NCBI GenBank assembly: GCA_032615215.1
Contig: CP128433.1
Coordinates: 3,952,501-4,016,500, forward strand
Reading direction: 5' to 3'
DNA from: Microbulbifer sp. MKSA007
Lineage (GTDB): Bacteria; Pseudomonadota; Gammaproteobacteria; Pseudomonadales; Cellvibrionaceae
DNA: 64,000 nt
The notes under the pieces are model-generated. The model searched no databases. It was not told the origin of the DNA and saw nothing but the letters and a program-made list of their open reading frames with translations. A program made the position numbers and the translations under genes. Of the stretch, positions 60,821 through 64,000 are shown one piece after another. Each line of letters opens with the position of its first letter. Positions within the stretch are counted from its first letter, which is position 1.

Positions 60821-61033
60821 GACGTAGACGATATTTGAAAGAATTGCAGGTCTCATAAGCAAATCGAGCCGCCAAAGCAATCCGGTAGTTGCAGATAAGA
60901 CTAGCAGCCAGCGGGCAAAAACTCTATTTAGGCGCCACGCAGGACTGACTGCTGAATTCTAGTCTGCACTTTTCTCCGGCGCGCGGACGGCCATGCCAAT
61001 CAGCGCAGGTCAGCGCAACAAGGCTTGTACAAA

Positions 61034-61064
61034 CAAAAAAACCGCCTTGCGGCGGTTCTTCTTT
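61034..61064. terminator. Bidirectional terminator between ahpC and the serine hydrolase
   Basis: ACCGCC-TTGC-GGCGGT with A-run before and T-rich run after, so it works on both strands. A second hairpin GGGGTC-CGGA-GACCCC (61065-61080) follows. Confidence 0.82.
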
Positions 61065-61096
61065 TGGGGTCCGGAGACCCCAGCGCAAAAAGCGTC

Positions 61097-61699
61097 TTAC
61101 AGCTTCTCAGCGTTCTCGCTCAGGTAAGCCGCTACACCTTCCGGAGAAGCGTTCATACCTTTGTCGCCTTCCTGCCAGCCGGCGGGGCAAACTTCACCGT
61201 GCTCCTGGTGGAACGCCAGAGCGTCAACCATGCGCAGCATTTCGTCAACGTTACGGCCCAGCGGCAGATCGTTAACTACCTGGTGACGTACATTGCCTTC
61301 TTCGTCGATCAGGAAGGAACCGCGGAAAGCAACACCAGCGTCAGCTTCTACGTCGTACGCCTGGCAGATTTCGTGCTTAACGTCTGCAACCAGGGTGTAC
61401 TTAACCGGGCCGATACCACCGTCGTTGACGGAGGTGTTACGCCATGCGTTGTGAGAGAACTGGGAATCGATGGATACACCGATTACCTCAACACCGCGCT
61501 TTTCAAACTCAGCGAAACGGTGGTCGAAAGCGATCAGCTCAGAAGGACATACGAAGGTGAAGTCCAGCGGGTAGAAGAAAACTACAGCCTTCTTACCTTT
61601 GATTGCTTCTTTCAGGTTAAAAGTATCGACGATCTCGCCGTTACCCAATACCGCTGCAGCGGTGAAATCCGGAGCCGGCTTGCCTACCAGAACTGCCAT
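61097..61699 (-). CDS. ahpC: Peroxiredoxin AhpC (2-Cys)
   Basis: A 200-aa thiol peroxidase. The peroxidatic Cys is in FVCPSELIAF (about residue 50) and the resolving Cys in EVCPAGWQEGDKG near the C-terminus. RBS GGAGG lies upstream of ATG. No AhpF is next to it. Confidence 0.95.
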   Translation of the reverse strand: MAVLVGKPAPDFTAAAVLGNGEIVDTFNLKEAIKGKKAVVFFYPLDFTFVCPSELIAFDHRFAEFEKRGVEVIGVSIDSQFSHNAWRNTSVNDGGIGPVKYTLVADVKHEICQAYDVEADAGVAFRGSFLIDEEGNVRHQVVNDLPLGRNVDEMLRMVDALAFHQEHGEVCPAGWQEGDKGMNASPEGVAAYLSENAEKL

Positions 61700-62031
61700 G
61701 AAAACCTCCTCAATCCAATGATGGGTTGTTGATGATACGTAGAGTGTTCAATTTATGAGCAACTGCTATAAATCGAATGGGAATTAATAGTGGGCCGCTA
61801 TGATACACACCCACTTATTTCAGGCCCATAAATTTTTTAAATCAGGCTGATAGCAGAACGGCTATGCGTGAACTAACACCCAAAATAGGATGACCTACCC
61901 GCAAAAATGTACAAATAGCAAACAAAGAGGGCGAAATGCAACCATTTCGGAATCTTATTGACACTCATTCTCAATTGCAATAGGATTCCTACCTGACTAC
62001 TATTGAGTAAGAGTTGAACAGAGCCACCGCC
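61700..62031. other. Divergent intergenic region ahpC/bfd
   Basis: Contains the ahpC leader and the bfd promoter with an overlapping Fur-like site. No gene. Confidence 0.6.
61958..61986 (+). promoter_or_regulatory. bfd promoter with Fur-like operator
   Basis: A perfect TTGACA (61958-61963), a 17-bp spacer and TAGGAT (61981-61986). The spacer reads CTCATTCTCAATTGC, the reverse of which (GCAATTGAGAATGAG) resembles a Fur box. Iron-repressed expression of bfd is expected from known Bfd biology. Confidence 0.65.
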
Positions 62032-62244
62032 ATGTATGTATGTATTTGTAAGGGCATAACTGACCGCCAGATTAAAGAGGCGATCTATGATGGCTCCACT
62101 TCGGTGAAGGCGTTAAGACGCCAGCTGGGCGTTTCTTCTCAATGTGGACGCTGTGCCGAGCAGACCAAGGAGATCATTGATGAGACCATGAGCGGTGGGA
62201 TGGTATCCTCTGCCAACAACGGCCTCTTCTACTCCGCCAGCTGA
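62032..62244 (+). CDS. bfd: Bacterioferritin-associated ferredoxin
   Basis: A 70-aa [2Fe-2S] protein starting MYVCICKGITDRQIKEAI, with CxC (VCIC) and a later CGRC, the Bfd pattern. It releases iron from bacterioferritin. The start at 62032 is the family-typical one. A longer frame from 62014 is less likely. No bacterioferritin gene is in the window. A decayed copy follows at 62502. Confidence 0.9.
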   Translation: MYVCICKGITDRQIKEAIYDGSTSVKALRRQLGVSSQCGRCAEQTKEIIDETMSGGMVSSANNGLFYSAS

Positions 62245-62501
62245 TTTTGGCTTTTGACCTGCGATCGTGTCCCTGGCGATCGCCTCCCCTCTTCTTATAT
62301 CTCAGCTTTCACTCAACACCTGCTAGTTATGTCAAGCTCCTTCCTTTAACGGCTTAGCGCGGTTCAACTGAAATTCAAAAACGGTGCCGCAGTTTCCCTG
62401 CTACGCACAAAAACGATTGTATTTAGATATAGCAACATTCCTAATCCATACATTTTTGTACCGCCCACTGACAACAACAAGTGCAGTGAACTGAACCAGA
62501 A
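62245..62501. other. Region between bfd and its degraded copy
   Basis: About 260 bp without a gene. Nothing recognised. Confidence 0.5.
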
Positions 62502-62703
62502 ATATGTATTTGTAAGTGCTTAGCAAACCGCCAGATCAAAGAGATAATCTATGATGGCGCTATCTCGGTAAGGGCCTTGGGGCACCAGTTGGCGGTCTCA
62601 TCCCTGTGTGGGAGGCCGAATAAACAAATTAGCTTATCGAATAGACCATGAACGGGAGTATGGTCTACTCAGCTAACTACCGCCGATTCTACTTCACCAG
62701 CTG
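62502..62703 (+). pseudogene. Decayed tandem copy of bfd
   Basis: This stretch follows the bfd sequence almost base by base: TATGTATTTGTAAG, ACCGCCAGAT-AAAGAG, TCTATGATGGC, CGGT-AGG, GCCAGTTGGCGG, ATAGACCATGA-CGGGA-TATGGT and CTACTTC-CCAGCTGA. It has frameshifts, early stops and only part of the Cys motif (CTGTGTGGGAGG). It is a tandem duplicate in decay. Confidence 0.8.
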
Positions 62704-62813
62704 ACCCCGAATCCCGGCTACCATAATCTATAACCACTAAGTTACCTTCCCGAATGCTCCCTCTAAAGCTCATAGGCTAAGCTGATAGCACGCTGGCGTG
62801 CCTTTCTCCATCT
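62704..62813. other. Short intergenic stretch before the DUF2254 gene
   Basis: Promoter region of the next gene. Nothing else recognised. Confidence 0.5.
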
Positions 62814-64000
62814 ATGAAGCAGTATCTTATACACCTCTATGAACGCCTCCACTCCAGTTTCTGGAGCGTCCCGCTGATTATGATCCTAGCGGCGCTAGCG
62901 CTCTGCGCCTTTACCGTTCACCTGGACACAGCGCTTCCTGCTCCTCCCCTTTTATTCCGGGGCAGTTTGCAATGGTTTAGTTTGGGTAATACCGAAAATG
63001 CTCGAGCCCTTTTGTCAGTCATTGCTGGCTCCACTATCACGGTAGCCGGAACGGTATTCTCAATAACAATGGTTGCCCTCTCCCTCGCCTCTAATCAATT
63101 CGGCCCCCATTTGATCAGAAATTTTATCCGGGACCGAGCGACCCAGATATCCCTCGGGATTTTCCTGGCGACCTATGTCTATGCCATTGTCACTATGCGT
63201 TCGATTGGCACAGCGGAAAACGAAATAGCTAGCTATGGCATTAGCGTGCTCACGGCTTTGGTACTGACTTTAATCAGTGTTATCTACCTTATTTACTTTA
63301 TTCACAATGTCGCACAGTCAATTCAGGTCGATAACATTACCCACCGTATTAATCTCGAGTTTCAGCAGGCGATAGAGCGTGAATATCCAGATTGCCATGA
63401 ATCTACGAACAAAAAAGTATTCGATGCTAAACGCCTGGACCTCGGCTCAAGTTGGATCGACATCCCCACCCCAAAGGGCGGTTATGTCCAATTTATCGAT
63501 AAGCAAAGAATTACTCGCACAACCCAGAAATTCCAGTGCTGCCTAAAGCTGAACTGCCACCCGGGAAGCTACCTGCATCACTGGGAGATGATCGGCCAGG
63601 TTTATCCGGCAAATAACCCAGAAAGAATAATTCCTGCAATTCAGTCTGCAATACAGATCGGCACCCAGCCAACGGCAGAACAAGATGTGGTCTTTTCTAT
63701 CCAGCAGCTTTCACAAATTGCTGTGCGAGCTTTATCTCCAGGCATTAATGACCCATTTACTGCTTATTCCTGCGTTGATCGCCTGATTGAGGGGCTTGGT
63801 ACTGTATTATATCGACCTGAGCCCGCAAATTGTTTTACCGACTCATCGGGGGAATTGCGAATAATTTGCAGTAAGCTTGAGTTTTCTCAACTGCTCCAAG
63901 CTTCTCTCGACGAAATTGTCGAACACGGCAGATCAAGTAGTGTATTTATGTGCCATTTACTCAACGCACTAGAAACACTTGTTGAGGTTTGCCATAGGAA
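62814..64000 (+). CDS. DUF2254 membrane protein (cut by window edge)
   Basis: An open frame from ATG at 62814 to the window end (395 codons, no stop). Four hydrophobic segments lie in the first 170 codons (WSVPLIMILAALALCAF, STITVAGTVFSITMVALSLAS, ISLGIFLATYVYAIVT, LTALVLTLISVIYLIYF). The family signature ALSPGINDPFTA is seen near codon 315. DUF2254 proteins are inner-membrane proteins of unknown function, sometimes near transport genes. Confidence 0.88.
   Translation, partial: MKQYLIHLYERLHSSFWSVPLIMILAALALCAFTVHLDTALPAPPLLFRGSLQWFSLGNTENARALLSVIAGSTITVAGTVFSITMVALSLASNQFGPHLIRNFIRDRATQISLGIFLATYVYAIVTMRSIGTAENEIASYGISVLTALVLTLISVIYLIYFIHNVAQSIQVDNITHRINLEFQQAIEREYPDCHESTNKKVFDAKRLDLGSSWIDIPTPKGGYVQFIDKQRITRTTQKFQCCLKLNCHPGSYLHHWEMIGQVYPANNPERIIPAIQSAIQIGTQPTAEQDVVFSIQQLSQIAVRALSPGINDPFTAYSCVDRLIEGLGTVLYRPEPANCFTDSSGELRIICSKLEFSQLLQASLDEIVEHGRSSSVFMCHLLNALETLVEVCHR

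Noticed and set aside
61025..61732. Long plus-strand frame opposite ahpC
   Set aside because: Antisense shadow of ahpC starting within the bidirectional terminator.

Overview
The window looks like chromosomal DNA of a marine gammaproteobacterium that degrades polysaccharides, probably of the Cellvibrionales/Microbulbifer type. This taxonomic guess is inferred from the csrA-lysC-alaS and recX-recA gene order, the secreted GH16 laminarinase-like enzymes and the general protein style. No rRNA or tRNA gene was recognised.

Left block (1-10.7 kb): housekeeping genes, all on the minus strand. They are csrA (start only), lysC, alaS, a HIT protein, a Trm112-like protein, an alpha/beta hydrolase, class I fructose-bisphosphate aldolase, glpK, recX, recA (with a LexA box) and pncC. 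At 11.4-16.7 kb, two tandem plus-strand GH16 beta-glucanases share a conserved upstream block but have different C-termini. At 16.8-24.7 kb comes accessory DNA: a frameshifted GNAT gene, a DTW-domain protein, a TauD-like dioxygenase with a TauE/SafE permease, an orphan FecR-like protein, a frameshifted large membrane protein, a broken macro-domain gene and a hypothetical membrane-anchored protein.

Centre (25.3-50.8 kb): a chromosomal integron. The integrase gene intI (plus strand, 49691-50770) carries an almost perfect LexA box and reads away from an array of about 30 gene cassettes, all on the minus strand. Each cassette ends in a recognisable attC site. Cassette genes are mostly small unknowns, many of them membrane or exported proteins. 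Recognisable ones are a SUFU-domain protein, a SMI1/KNR4 (SUKH) protein present twice in identical cassettes, a TIR-like/zinc-ribbon protein and zinc-ribbon proteins. Three cassettes lack a convincing ORF and resemble one another. In 13 cassettes the stop codon is the TAA of the attC core site. Six attC sites are interrupted by insertion sequences: four copies of an IS4-family (IS50/Tn5-like) element, all at exactly the same position of the attC core, one IS1182-like element and one IS110/IS1111-type element. The attI-proximal cassette encodes an IS91-like HUH transposase whose last codons lie inside its own attC. The distal end of the array abuts an IS3-family remnant.

Right block (50.8-64 kb): housekeeping genes resume with aroC, prmB, folE, a CHMI-like tautomerase, an alpha/beta hydrolase, sixA, a DUF4389 protein, gpsA, htpG, a serine hydrolase of the beta-lactamase fold, ahpC and bfd. 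bfd has a Fur-like promoter and is followed by a decayed second bfd copy. A DUF2254 membrane protein runs off the window end.

The main biological story is the SOS-linked integron. recA and intI both carry LexA boxes in this window. The cassette array acts as a landing zone for mobile elements of several unrelated families that insert into attC.
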